Below are positions 6,466-13,513 of a DNA stretch of 23,225 bases, in pieces (position 1 is the stretch's first letter; every line of letters starts with the position of its first letter). Both the position numbers and the translations under genes were made by a program. The notes beneath the pieces are model-generated. The model did not search any database. It worked only from the letters and a program-made list of their open reading frames with translations, and was not told the DNA's origin. The stretch is from Puniceicoccales bacterium (GTDB lineage: Bacteria; Verrucomicrobiota; Verrucomicrobiia; Opitutales; UBA953): assembly GCA_031284845.1 (NCBI GenBank), contig JAITXH010000107.1:1-23225 (forward strand). The letters run 5' to 3'.

Positions 6466-9000
6466 ATGACACAAACACATCCATCCGCAGTCCGTTCCTC
6501 TCTCTTTTCCGGTAGAACATGCAGCTTGCGCCTCGCTGTTGCCCTGGGGTGCATCGTCGCGCTCACTGCGACAATCCGCGCAGCCGTGGCCGGGGAAAAT
6601 AATCTCAAGCTCTGGTATGACGCACCCGCGACAAAGTGGGTAGAAGCGTTGCCCGTGGGCAATGGACGACTCGGCGCGATGGTGTTCGGCACACCCGGCG
6701 AGGAAAAAATCCAGTTGAACGAAGAGACCGTGTGGACCGGCCACCCCAACAACAACGTCAACCCCAACGCCCTCGCCGCTCTCCCCGAAGTGCGCAGGCT
6801 CCTTTTTGAAAAAAAATGGCCCGAAGCCCAGAAGCTCGTTGACGCCAACATCATGAACGCCTTTGGCAAAAACGTGAAAAATCAGGGCATGTCCTACCAG
6901 CCCGTCGGCGACCTCAAGATTGCTTTTGCCGGGCACGACAATCCCTCGAAATTCTACCGTGAGCTTGATATCGCCGACGCCATTGCCACCACCCGCTACA
7001 CGGTGGACGGTGTGGAATACACCCGCGAAGTTTTTGCCGCCTTTTCCGGCGAGGTCGTCATCGTGCGCCTGAGTGCCTCGCAAAAAGGGAAACTTAATTT
7101 CACCACATGGCTCACCTCCCCGCACGGCAACCGCGTCTCTATCCGTGCCGATCGCGACGAGTTGCTTCTGGATGGCGTCGCCGGAGACCAAGAAGGTCTC
7201 GAAGGCAAAGTGAAATTCGCTGCGCAAGTGAAAGTCGTTTCCAGCGGAGGGAAAAAGAGCACCGGGGAAGACGGGAAAATCACCATCACTGCTGCCGATT
7301 CCGCCGTGTTCTATATCTCGATTGCCACCAACTTTGTGAATTACCGCGACCTCAGCGGCGACCCCGGCAAGCGCGTGCAGGATTATCTGCAAAGCGCTCT
7401 GGCAAAACCCTTCGCCCGACTGCGCGAAGAACACATCGCGCATTACCGGCAATACTTTGACCGCGTGAAGCTCGATCTTGGCACAACTGCCGCCATCAAT
7501 CAGCCCACCGACAGGCGCATTCTCAATTTCGCCAAAGGCGACGACCCCCAACTCGTCTCCCTCTATTTCCAATTCGGGCGCTACCTGCTCATCTCCTCTT
7601 CCCAGCCCGGTGGCCAGGCCGCCAACCTTCAGGGCATCTGGAACGACAAGCTGAACCCGCCGTGGGACAGCAAATACACCACCAACATCAACGCCGAGAT
7701 GAACTACTGGCCTGCCGAAGTGACCAATCTCGCAGAGCTGCACAAACCCTTTATCCAACTCATTAAAGACGTCTCCGAGAGCGGCGCGGAGACCGCCCGC
7801 CGCATGTATGGTGCCCGCGGCTGGGTGCTCCACCACAACACGGATGTGTGGCGTCTTACCGGCCCCATTGACCATGCCGCCTCGGGCATGTGGCCCTCCG
7901 GTGGGGCGTGGGTCAGCGAGCACCTTTGGGAGCGTTATCTCTACTCCGGCGACAAAGCGTATCTGGCCGAAGTCTATCCTTTGTTGAAAGGCGCAGCCCT
8001 CTTCTTTCTCGATTTCCTTGTCGAAGAACCGGAAAACAAATGGCTCGTCGTCGCCCCCTCCTGCTCCCCCGAAAACGCCTTCCAGCGCAAAGGCTACATC
8101 ACCAATAGCTATGGCGTCACCATGGACAACCAGCTCCTCTTCGAGCTTTTCAGCAACACCATTGCCGCCGCCGAGACATTGGCCACCGACGCCGGGCTTG
8201 TCACCGAGCTTAAGAGCGCCCGTTCCCGCCTCGCTCCCGCCCACATCGGGCAGCACAGCCAGCTTCAGGAGTGGCTCTTTGACTGGGATAATCCCAACGA
8301 TCACCACCGCCATGTCTCGCACCTCTATGGCCTTTATCCGAGCTGGCAGATTTCTCCTTACCGCACCCCGGAGACTTTTGTCGCCGCCCGCAACTCGCTT
8401 AACTACCGCGGGGATCCCGCCACCGGTTGGTCCATGGGTTGGAAAGTCTGCCTCTGGGCACGTTTTCAGGACGGCGACCGCGCCCTCAAGTTGATTCGCG
8501 AGCAATTGAAACTCACCAATCACAACCTGACCAAATACAACGGCGGAGGCACGTATCCGAACATGTTCGACGCCCATCCGCCGTTCCAGATTGATGGCAA
8601 CTTCGGATGCACGGCGGGCATTGCTGAAATGCTCGTGCAAAGCCACGATGGCGCCCTGCACATCCTCCCCGCGCTTCCCGGCGCATGGGCCACCGGCACT
8701 GTCGGCGGGCTGCGTGCCCGCGGCGGCTTTGAGGTTTCTCTCGAATGGGCAAACGGCAAAGCAAAGACTGTCCGCATAAAATCAACACTTGGCGGCAATC
8801 TCCGCCTGCGCACAGCCGACGCCCTCGCCGGCTTGCAAGCGGCTGCCGGAGCGAATCCGAATCCCTTCTATCCGACGTTGAATATGCCTGCGCCTGTGGT
8901 CTCCGCAAAGGCCCAGTTGGTGCCTCCTGCCGTTAAAACAACGCACGAATACGACATCCCGACCGAAGCCGGCAAAGAATACGTTTTCGTGGCAAAATAG
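6466..9000 (+). CDS. GH95-family alpha-L-fucosidase, secreted
   Basis: The product has 844 residues. It has an extended signal peptide (RTCSLR, then a hydrophobic stretch to about residue 38, then AAVAGEN). The GH95 N-terminal domain is recognisable from LWYDAPATKWVEALPVGNGR, LGAMVFG and QLNEETVWTGHP (about 49-94). In the (alpha/alpha)6 domain, TTNINAEMNYWP holds Asn407 and Asn409, PSCSPEN holds Glu536 and QIDGNFG holds Asp710. These correspond to the Asn421/Asn423/Glu566/Asp766 set known from Bifidobacterium AfcA, where Glu is the acid and the asparagines activate water for inversion. The family releases alpha-1,2-linked L-fucose (some members L-galactose) from xyloglucan, mucin or milk-type glycans. 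A C-terminal beta-domain ends at 844. Length is typical. It likely works with the SGNH esterase just upstream. Confidence 0.95.
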   Translation: MTQTHPSAVRSSLFSGRTCSLRLAVALGCIVALTATIRAAVAGENNLKLWYDAPATKWVEALPVGNGRLGAMVFGTPGEEKIQLNEETVWTGHPNNNVNPNALAALPEVRRLLFEKKWPEAQKLVDANIMNAFGKNVKNQGMSYQPVGDLKIAFAGHDNPSKFYRELDIADAIATTRYTVDGVEYTREVFAAFSGEVVIVRLSASQKGKLNFTTWLTSPHGNRVSIRADRDELLLDGVAGDQEGLEGKVKFAAQVKVVSSGGKKSTGEDGKITITAADSAVFYISIATNFVNYRDLSGDPGKRVQDYLQSALAKPFARLREEHIAHYRQYFDRVKLDLGTTAAINQPTDRRILNFAKGDDPQLVSLYFQFGRYLLISSSQPGGQAANLQGIWNDKLNPPWDSKYTTNINAEMNYWPAEVTNLAELHKPFIQLIKDVSESGAETARRMYGARGWVLHHNTDVWRLTGPIDHAASGMWPSGGAWVSEHLWERYLYSGDKAYLAEVYPLLKGAALFFLDFLVEEPENKWLVVAPSCSPENAFQRKGYITNSYGVTMDNQLLFELFSNTIAAAETLATDAGLVTELKSARSRLAPAHIGQHSQLQEWLFDWDNPNDHHRHVSHLYGLYPSWQISPYRTPETFVAARNSLNYRGDPATGWSMGWKVCLWARFQDGDRALKLIREQLKLTNHNLTKYNGGGTYPNMFDAHPPFQIDGNFGCTAGIAEMLVQSHDGALHILPALPGAWATGTVGGLRARGGFEVSLEWANGKAKTVRIKSTLGGNLRLRTADALAGLQAAAGANPNPFYPTLNMPAPVVSAKAQLVPPAVKTTHEYDIPTEAGKEYVFVAK

Positions 9001-9072
9001 GCACTGGGTATCGGAGCGGAGGAGTGGGGTGCGTTATCTGGCCCGTGCCAGTCTGCCCCCTCCCCGCAGAAC

Positions 9073-9909
9073 CTAATCTCCGGCCACTACCGTCACCACA
9101 ACCGAAAGCAAATTGTGCAAACCGTGAATCAAAATGGGCACACGGATGTCGCCGGTTTTTTCATACACCAGGCAAAGATAAGCGCCGAACACGGCGAGCG
9201 GTAAAAACGCAAAAAAATTAAAGTGTATGATGCCAAAAACAAACCCCGTGGCGAAAACGGCATAACGCATCCCTATTTTCTGTTTGAGATAGGGATACAG
9301 CCACGCACGGAAAATAAATTCCTCTGCTATCGGAGCAGCCACCACTGTGCCCAGAGCCGCGAACCCCAAAAAAGTCCAGTCGCTCTGGTGCCGGGCAAGC
9401 AACAACAGCAGATCCTGTTTTTTGACAGGATCCAGAGGCAGGGGGATTCCCGTCAGTTTCGCCAGCTCGGCCAGCGCAAGTGCCGGTTGTGAAGCGATGG
9501 CGATAAGCGCCAAGGTCGCAAAAAGACACGCCAGCGGATGCCAGCACCCGCCGGGGATACGCGCCAAAATACCGCCTTGCGGGAAGATCGGAGCCGTCTC
9601 GCCCTCCCGGCTGCGCAACCAGAAGAGCACACCGAACGAGAGGAACTGCACGACGATAGCTGCGGGGAAAATAAAAGCCTCGTCCAGCCTGTCCTGACTT
9701 CCGGTGAGCAACAAAAACGCCAGCGGGATAAAAAACTGAATGCCCACCAGAGCAATGAGGACGCGCCCGAAAGCACCCCTGCCCGACATCCACGGGCGCA
9801 CACCGCACACGGGACGCCATTGTCTTATTTGCAGAAACAATACCCCGGCACCGAGGATACACAACACACCTCCGAGGAGAACCGCAGCGGAGGAATTTTC
9901 AGGCGGCAT
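9073..9909 (-). CDS. CPBP-family intramembrane metalloprotease (CAAX protease / Abi)
   Basis: The product has 278 residues with about seven to eight hydrophobic segments. The C-terminal CPBP domain is clear: motif 1 EEFIFR (Glu196, Glu197, Arg201), motif 2 GIIHFNFF (His229) and motif 3 LIHGLHN (His262, Asn266). In Rce1-type proteases these Glu and His residues form the active site inside the membrane. Bacterial members have varied or unknown roles, including bacteriocin self-immunity and processing of membrane proteins. The gene converges on the fucosidase, with 72 bp between the stops. On its 5' side a putative terminator separates it from the RHH/H1-like gene. No partner gene hints at a substrate. 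Confidence 0.9.
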   Translation of the reverse strand: MPPENSSAAVLLGGVLCILGAGVLFLQIRQWRPVCGVRPWMSGRGAFGRVLIALVGIQFFIPLAFLLLTGSQDRLDEAFIFPAAIVVQFLSFGVLFWLRSREGETAPIFPQGGILARIPGGCWHPLACLFATLALIAIASQPALALAELAKLTGIPLPLDPVKKQDLLLLLARHQSDWTFLGFAALGTVVAAPIAEEFIFRAWLYPYLKQKIGMRYAVFATGFVFGIIHFNFFAFLPLAVFGAYLCLVYEKTGDIRVPILIHGLHNLLSVVVTVVAGD

Positions 9910-9936
9910 GGGTAGTCTAATTTACACAGAGAGAAA

Positions 9937-9975
9937 GGAAAAGGCAGGCTCCGTCGGGATGGGCCGACTGGAGCC
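9937..9975 (-). terminator. Putative rho-independent terminator after the RHH/H1-like gene
   Basis: On the minus strand GGCTCC-A-GTCGG (9975-9964) pairs with CCGAC-GGAGCC (9957-9947): 11 bp with one bulged base and a 6-nt loop. It is followed by TGCCTTTTCCTTTC. The T-tract is interrupted, so termination may be partial. It lies about 17 bp beyond the stop at 9992. Confidence 0.5.
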
Positions 9976-9991
9976 GTCCTGAAAGGCCGGC

Positions 9992-10213
9992 TTATTTCTT
10001 TTTAGCCGGGACTTTCTTTGCGGGAGCCTTTTTAGCCGGAGCCGCTTTGGCGGGAGCCACCTTGGCTACGACTTTTTTGGCTGGAACCGTTTTTTTAGCC
10101 GGCGCCACTGCTTTTTTCGCAGGCGTCGCCGCTTTCTTTGCAGGCGCCGATTTGGCGGCTGCTTTCTTTGCCGGGGCTGTTGAAGCCGAGGCCTTTTTCT
10201 TTGTGTCTGCCAT
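9992..10213 (-). CDS. Possible internally initiated free H1-like protein
   Basis: This is an alternative product in the same frame as the longer gene: 73 residues starting MADTKKKASAST and continuing as PAKKA-type repeats to the lysine-rich end. The ATG at 10213 is preceded by AAGGAG at a 6-nt spacing, the best ribosome-binding site seen in the window. Its composition (Lys, Ala, Pro, Val only) matches stand-alone bacterial H1-like/HctA-type basic proteins. It may be a real nested gene, or an ancestral separate gene whose upstream neighbour has read into it. Protein-level evidence would be needed to choose. Confidence 0.45.
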   Translation of the reverse strand: MADTKKKASASTAPAKKAAAKSAPAKKAATPAKKAVAPAKKTVPAKKVVAKVAPAKAAPAKKAPAKKVPAKKK

Positions 10214-10540
10214 GGATATCTCCTTGCTTGGATTTCGGGTTGGTTCTTCCGGCAGCAGACGAACTGCCGCCCGGATAAGGGAGCCGATGCTGACACGCTG
10301 GTTGCGGGCGTGTTTCTGCAGCTTGGCCCGCATTCCCTCAGGTAAGCGGAACACAAGCTGGCATGTAGCATTTTTGACGTTGGGAACTTTAAGCGCAGTG
10401 AACCCCTGTACCGCAAAGCGCAAGACATCGCTCATAGAGCTGAAGCCATGTGCGCTTTGATAGGCAACGATGGCAAGACGGGTTTCCTCTGGGACGGAAA
10501 CGCTGAACTGTGTCTGCTGCTCGAGTCGGTTTTTTTTCAT
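9992..10540 (-). CDS. Tandem ribbon-helix-helix-like protein with histone-H1-like Lys/Ala/Pro tail
   Basis: The product has 182 residues from the ATG at 10540 (MKKNRLEQQTQF); an in-frame upstream ATG at 10579 is possible but less likely. The N-terminal part has two similar beta-alpha-alpha blocks: QFSVSVPEETRLAIVAYQSA to about residue 45, and CQLVFRLPEGMRAKLQKHAR to about 96. Each looks like an Arc/MetJ-type ribbon-helix-helix unit, so one chain may form a pseudo-dimer. From residue 110 the protein becomes a low-complexity tail of repeated PAKKA/APAKK units, as in bacterial histone-H1-like proteins that bind DNA non-specifically. A strong Shine-Dalgarno just before Met110 suggests a second start (separate entries). 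It is divergent from the metal ATPase, with a perfect inverted repeat between them. It may be a nucleoid protein or a local regulator; the RHH assignment is by pattern only. Confidence 0.75.
   Translation of the reverse strand: MKKNRLEQQTQFSVSVPEETRLAIVAYQSAHGFSSMSDVLRFAVQGFTALKVPNVKNATCQLVFRLPEGMRAKLQKHARNQRVSIGSLIRAAVRLLPEEPTRNPSKEISMADTKKKASASTAPAKKAAAKSAPAKKAATPAKKAVAPAKKTVPAKKVVAKVAPAKAAPAKKAPAKKVPAKKK
10220..10225 (-). promoter_or_regulatory. Strong internal Shine-Dalgarno before Met110 of the RHH/H1-like gene
   Basis: AAGGAG on the minus strand lies 6 nt upstream of the ATG at 10213, inside the longer open frame, where it encodes Lys-Glu. Most genes in this window have no recognisable site, so this one is conspicuous. 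Confidence 0.6.
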
Positions 10541-10631
10541 TAAGGCTGGAATGTGCTTATTTATCCCGGGAAGAACCAAGTAGAGCGGCCCCTGCGAATG
10601 TAAAGAGGAATGTTATAATTTCCCCGTTTTT

Positions 10632-10662
10632 TTTCGTGTATCCATTTTATGGATACACGAAA
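10632..10662. promoter_or_regulatory. Perfect 14-bp inverted repeat between divergent genes (possible operator)
   Basis: TTTCGTGTATCCAT (10632-10645) and ATGGATACACGAAA (10649-10662) are exact reverse complements separated by TTT. The repeat lies between the start of the RHH/H1-like gene (10540, minus) and the start of the metal ATPase (10716, plus). Neither strand has a T-tract after the stem, so it is not a normal terminator. RHH proteins typically bind inverted or direct repeats near their own promoters, which makes an operator plausible but unproven. Confidence 0.55.
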
Positions 10663-10715
10663 GGGAGCCTCTGGACGTTTGACATTCCACGCATATTCGC
10701 TTCCCTGCGTCTTCC

Positions 10716-12689
10716 ATGAGCCTTGACCACACCGACCATCCCTCCTCCGGCGAAAGCAGACACGAAGACGAAGAAGAAGACTGGCGCAAGCTCGCCGCGC
10801 TTGCCCTGGGCTGTGCGGTATTCGGCGTAGCGGGGGCCTTGCTCCCGGTGCCGGGCGTGCCGCCTCAGGCCATCATCGCCTGCCATGTGCTCGCCATGAT
10901 CTGCGGCGGCTGGGATGCGCTCATGGACTCCATCGAGTTGCTGCCACGCGGCAAAATGGACATCCACTTCCTGATGTTGCTCGTGGCGATAGGCGCGGCG
11001 GCCATCGGCGCCTGGGATGAGGGCGTATTGCTCCTCTTCCTGTTCTCTGCGGCAGGTGCTCTGGAGGCGTTTGCCATGCACAAGACCCGCCGAGCCATTG
11101 ACTCCCTTTTCAAAGACCAGCCCAAGACGGCATGCGTGCTTGATGCAAGCGGGGTCGAGACGACGATCCCCGTGGAGGCGGTGCATCCCGGCGACCTGCT
11201 CTTCGTGCGCCCCGGCGACATTTTCCCCGTAGATGCCGACGTGGAGCAAGGCGAGACATCCGCTGACGAATCGAGCCTGACCGGAGAATCGGTGCCCGTC
11301 TCCAAACAAGTCGGAGACGCCGTATTCAGCGGCACTGTCAACCTCTGGGGCGCAGTCCGGGTGCGCACCACGCGGCATGCGTCGGAAAGCTCACTGCAAA
11401 AAATCATCCGCCTCATCGAAGAGGCCCAAACGCGCAAAGCGCCCAGCCAGCGCTTTACCGACCGGTTTGGCACAGGCTACACACTGCTCATCCTCGGCAT
11501 CACGACAGGCATGTTTCTGGTGTGGTGGCTGGCGTTCGGCCTGCCTCCGTTTATCAACACCCCGGAGGTGAAGTCCGCCTTTTACCGGGCCATGACGCTG
11601 CTCGTCGTCGCCAGCCCCTGCGCCCTGGTGCTCTCCATCCCCTCTGCCATCCTCACCGCCATCGCCTGGGGTGCCCGCCACGGGATTTTATTCCGGGGCG
11701 GAGCCGCTATCGAGAAACTGGCCGAGGTGGATTGCGTCGCGCTGGATAAGACCGGGACGCTCACCACGGGCGAGTTGACTGTGGAGCAGATCGAGAGTTT
11801 CCCGCCCGGGCAGGAGTCCGAGGTGTTGCGCCTCGCGGTAGCTCTGGAATCGGCGACGAGGCACCCGCTCGCACGCGCCATTGCGCAGCGCGGCAAGCTC
11901 GATGGCCTGGTTGCGGAACCTGTCGCGCAATTTCAGAGCATAGCCGGTTTCGGAGTAAAAGGCGTCGTAGCCGGCGGGCCTTGCATCTTGGGGCGCCGGG
12001 AGCTTGTCGAGCGCGAGTGGCGCGGGAGTAACGGGTGGCCTGCTTCGCACACCGATGCCTCCAGCGAGCATACGGAGGTGTGGCTGGCTCAAGGCGAGCT
12101 GCTTGGCAGGATACTGTTGAGCGACCACATCCGCAATGAATCCGCTGCTGTGCTGGCGGAATTGAAACGCCACGGCCTGCGTATCGTGATGCTCACCGGC
12201 GACCGCGATGGCGTTGCTCAGAAAGTGGGCGGGGCGCTCGGCATCGGGGAAATCGCCTCCGGCCTGTCGCCTGCGGAAAAAGTGGCGCACATACGCGAAC
12301 TCGGAGATCAGGGCCGCCGGGTGGCGATGGTGGGCGACGGGGTGAACGACGCTCCAAGTCTGGCCGCGGCCTATGTGGCGGTGGGCATGGGCGCACGCGG
12401 TGCGGATGCCGCCATTGAGCAATGCGACATCGTGCTCACCAACGACCGCATAGACCGTTTCCCCGATGCCTTTGGCCTGAGCGTGCGGGCGCGGCGCATC
12501 ATCCGCCAGAATCTGGCTATTTCCCTCGGCACCATCACGTTGATGGTGCTGATCGGCATTGGTTCTGGCATCCCTTTGTCCGTTGGCGTATTCGCGCACG
12601 AAGGCTCGACCGTGCTGGTGTGCCTGAACAGCCTGCGCCTGTTGTTCGCCGGAGGCAGCAAGCATAATTTTGATGCCGCCGCACAATAA
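10716..12689 (+). CDS. P1B-4-type heavy-metal-transporting ATPase
   Basis: The product has 657 residues. There is no N-terminal CxxC metal-binding domain; instead the first 22 residues are rich in His, Asp and Glu. P-type ATPase motifs are complete: TGES (189-192, actuator), the SPC transmembrane metal site (300-302), DKTGT with phosphorylated Asp344, the HP motif (383-384), MLTGD (492-496) and GDGVND (540-545). The last membrane segments contain HEGST (628-632). The pair SPC plus HEG(S/G)T is the signature of the P1B-4 subgroup, which exports Co, Zn, Fe(II) or Cd across the cytoplasmic membrane. P1B-1 copper and P1B-2 zinc pumps have CPC instead. The ion cannot be fixed from sequence. No Shine-Dalgarno is apparent. 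A 14-bp inverted repeat lies 54 bp upstream and may mediate control. Confidence 0.93.
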   Translation: MSLDHTDHPSSGESRHEDEEEDWRKLAALALGCAVFGVAGALLPVPGVPPQAIIACHVLAMICGGWDALMDSIELLPRGKMDIHFLMLLVAIGAAAIGAWDEGVLLLFLFSAAGALEAFAMHKTRRAIDSLFKDQPKTACVLDASGVETTIPVEAVHPGDLLFVRPGDIFPVDADVEQGETSADESSLTGESVPVSKQVGDAVFSGTVNLWGAVRVRTTRHASESSLQKIIRLIEEAQTRKAPSQRFTDRFGTGYTLLILGITTGMFLVWWLAFGLPPFINTPEVKSAFYRAMTLLVVASPCALVLSIPSAILTAIAWGARHGILFRGGAAIEKLAEVDCVALDKTGTLTTGELTVEQIESFPPGQESEVLRLAVALESATRHPLARAIAQRGKLDGLVAEPVAQFQSIAGFGVKGVVAGGPCILGRRELVEREWRGSNGWPASHTDASSEHTEVWLAQGELLGRILLSDHIRNESAAVLAELKRHGLRIVMLTGDRDGVAQKVGGALGIGEIASGLSPAEKVAHIRELGDQGRRVAMVGDGVNDAPSLAAAYVAVGMGARGADAAIEQCDIVLTNDRIDRFPDAFGLSVRARRIIRQNLAISLGTITLMVLIGIGSGIPLSVGVFAHEGSTVLVCLNSLRLLFAGGSKHNFDAAAQ

Positions 12690-12762
12690 TATCTTGCACG
12701 CAAAAGTTTTTTCTTCTCAACTCAGAGCTTTCATTCAGCTTCACACACCACAGCATACCAAC

Positions 12763-13350
12763 ATGAAATCTTTCCGCGCAATTCTCCTTACGTTCGCCGC
12801 CGCTGCATTCGCCACGGGCTGCACTCCCCAGTATCCGCCCTCCGGTTATGAGGATGGCGCCTCTGGACCCAAAACGGGCGAGGCCGACTGGAAACCCGGG
12901 CAGGGCACTGATGGCGGTGCTGGCGTCACGACTGCTTCCGGCTTGCCCGGTCGCAACGAGATCACCGCCAGAAATGCTTCGGGTCTCTACGATCCCACAA
13001 ATGGCGGGTGGAATCCCGCTGCCGTGTTGACGACCATCTTTTTTGAATTCGGCAGCTACACCGTATCCTCTGCCGAGCGTGCCAAGCTCACCGCCATTGC
13101 GGATCAGGGCAAGAGCATCCGCATCATCTCCGCGGGTTACACCGACCACTTTGGCACGGAGCAATACAACCGCGGGCTTTCTGATAAGCGTGCGCAAAAC
13201 GTGAAGAGCTACCTTGTTGGCATCGGCATTGCTGAAAGCAAGATAGACATTGTTTCTTTCGGGAAGCAGTTCGCCCGCCCCACGGGCACACGCGCTGAAG
13301 TCAGCGATGACCGCCGCGTCGTGGTGGTTAACGCCGATTACGGAAAATAA
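12763..13350 (+). CDS. OmpA/Pal-family lipoprotein
   Basis: The product has 195 residues from the ATG at 12763; the frame is open further upstream, but only this start gives a lipoprotein signal (MKSFRA, hydrophobic stretch, ATGC with Cys20). A Pro/Gly-rich linker runs to about residue 85. The C-terminal OmpA-like domain follows: TIFFEFGSYTVSSAERAKL (91-109), GYTDHFGTEQYNRGLSDKRA (125-144, with Asp141 and Arg143 in the peptidoglycan-contact positions) and SDDRRVVV (181-188). It should anchor the outer membrane to peptidoglycan by binding diaminopimelate-containing stem peptides. It starts 73 bp after the metal ATPase on the same strand and is followed by a strong terminator, so read-through from the ATPase is possible. 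No Tol genes are nearby, so a Pal role is not established. Confidence 0.9.
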   Translation: MKSFRAILLTFAAAAFATGCTPQYPPSGYEDGASGPKTGEADWKPGQGTDGGAGVTTASGLPGRNEITARNASGLYDPTNGGWNPAAVLTTIFFEFGSYTVSSAERAKLTAIADQGKSIRIISAGYTDHFGTEQYNRGLSDKRAQNVKSYLVGIGIAESKIDIVSFGKQFARPTGTRAEVSDDRRVVVVNADYGK

Positions 13351-13370
13351 TCCGCCAGTCCTTTTCAAAA

Positions 13371-13398
13371 CGTCCCGTGAAAACGGGACGTTTTTTTT
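13371..13398 (+). terminator. Rho-independent terminator after the OmpA-like gene
   Basis: CGTCCCGT (13371-13378) pairs with ACGGGACG (13383-13390) over a GAAA loop, followed by eight T residues (13391-13398). It lies 20 bp after the stop codon. Confidence 0.93.
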
Positions 13399-13430
13399 GG
13401 CGGATATGGGCGATGGCGCGATGATTTTCT

Positions 13431-13490
13431 TATCCACGAATTCCACGAATTAGGTGAGATTCGCGCATCTGTGTATTCGCGGCTAAAAAT
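13431..13490 (-). repeat. Dispersed-repeat-like sequence with GCCGCGAATAC core
   Basis: The 115 bp between the terminator and the OppF stop contain, on the minus strand, TTTTTAGCCGCGAATACACA, then further GCGAAT and ATTCGTGGAATTCGTGGAT segments. This internally repetitive, non-coding sequence resembles dispersed GCGAAT-type intergenic repeats seen in several phyla (from memory, not searched). A related piece, TTTTTGGCCGCGAATACGCA, lies at 20810-20829 in the opposite orientation. Confidence 0.45.
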
Positions 13491-13513
13491 CTTTTTTTTA
13501 GTTCTAACAGGAT

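Noticed and set aside
6313..8661. 782-residue open frame antisense to the fucosidase gene
   Set aside because: It is a shadow of a GC-rich gene with strong codon bias. It has no family motifs, while the plus strand encodes a complete GH95 enzyme with all catalytic residues.
10632..10662. Rho-independent terminator
   Set aside because: The T-run precedes the stem on the plus strand, and A residues follow it on the minus strand, so neither strand has the needed stem-then-T order.
10679..10707. Sigma-70 promoter for the ATPase (TTGACA at 10679-10684)
   Set aside because: No acceptable -10 hexamer lies 16-18 bp downstream, so I do not call it.
10647..11378. Minus-strand frames opposite the metal ATPase
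   Set aside because: No recognisable domains. The plus strand has every P-type ATPase motif in order.
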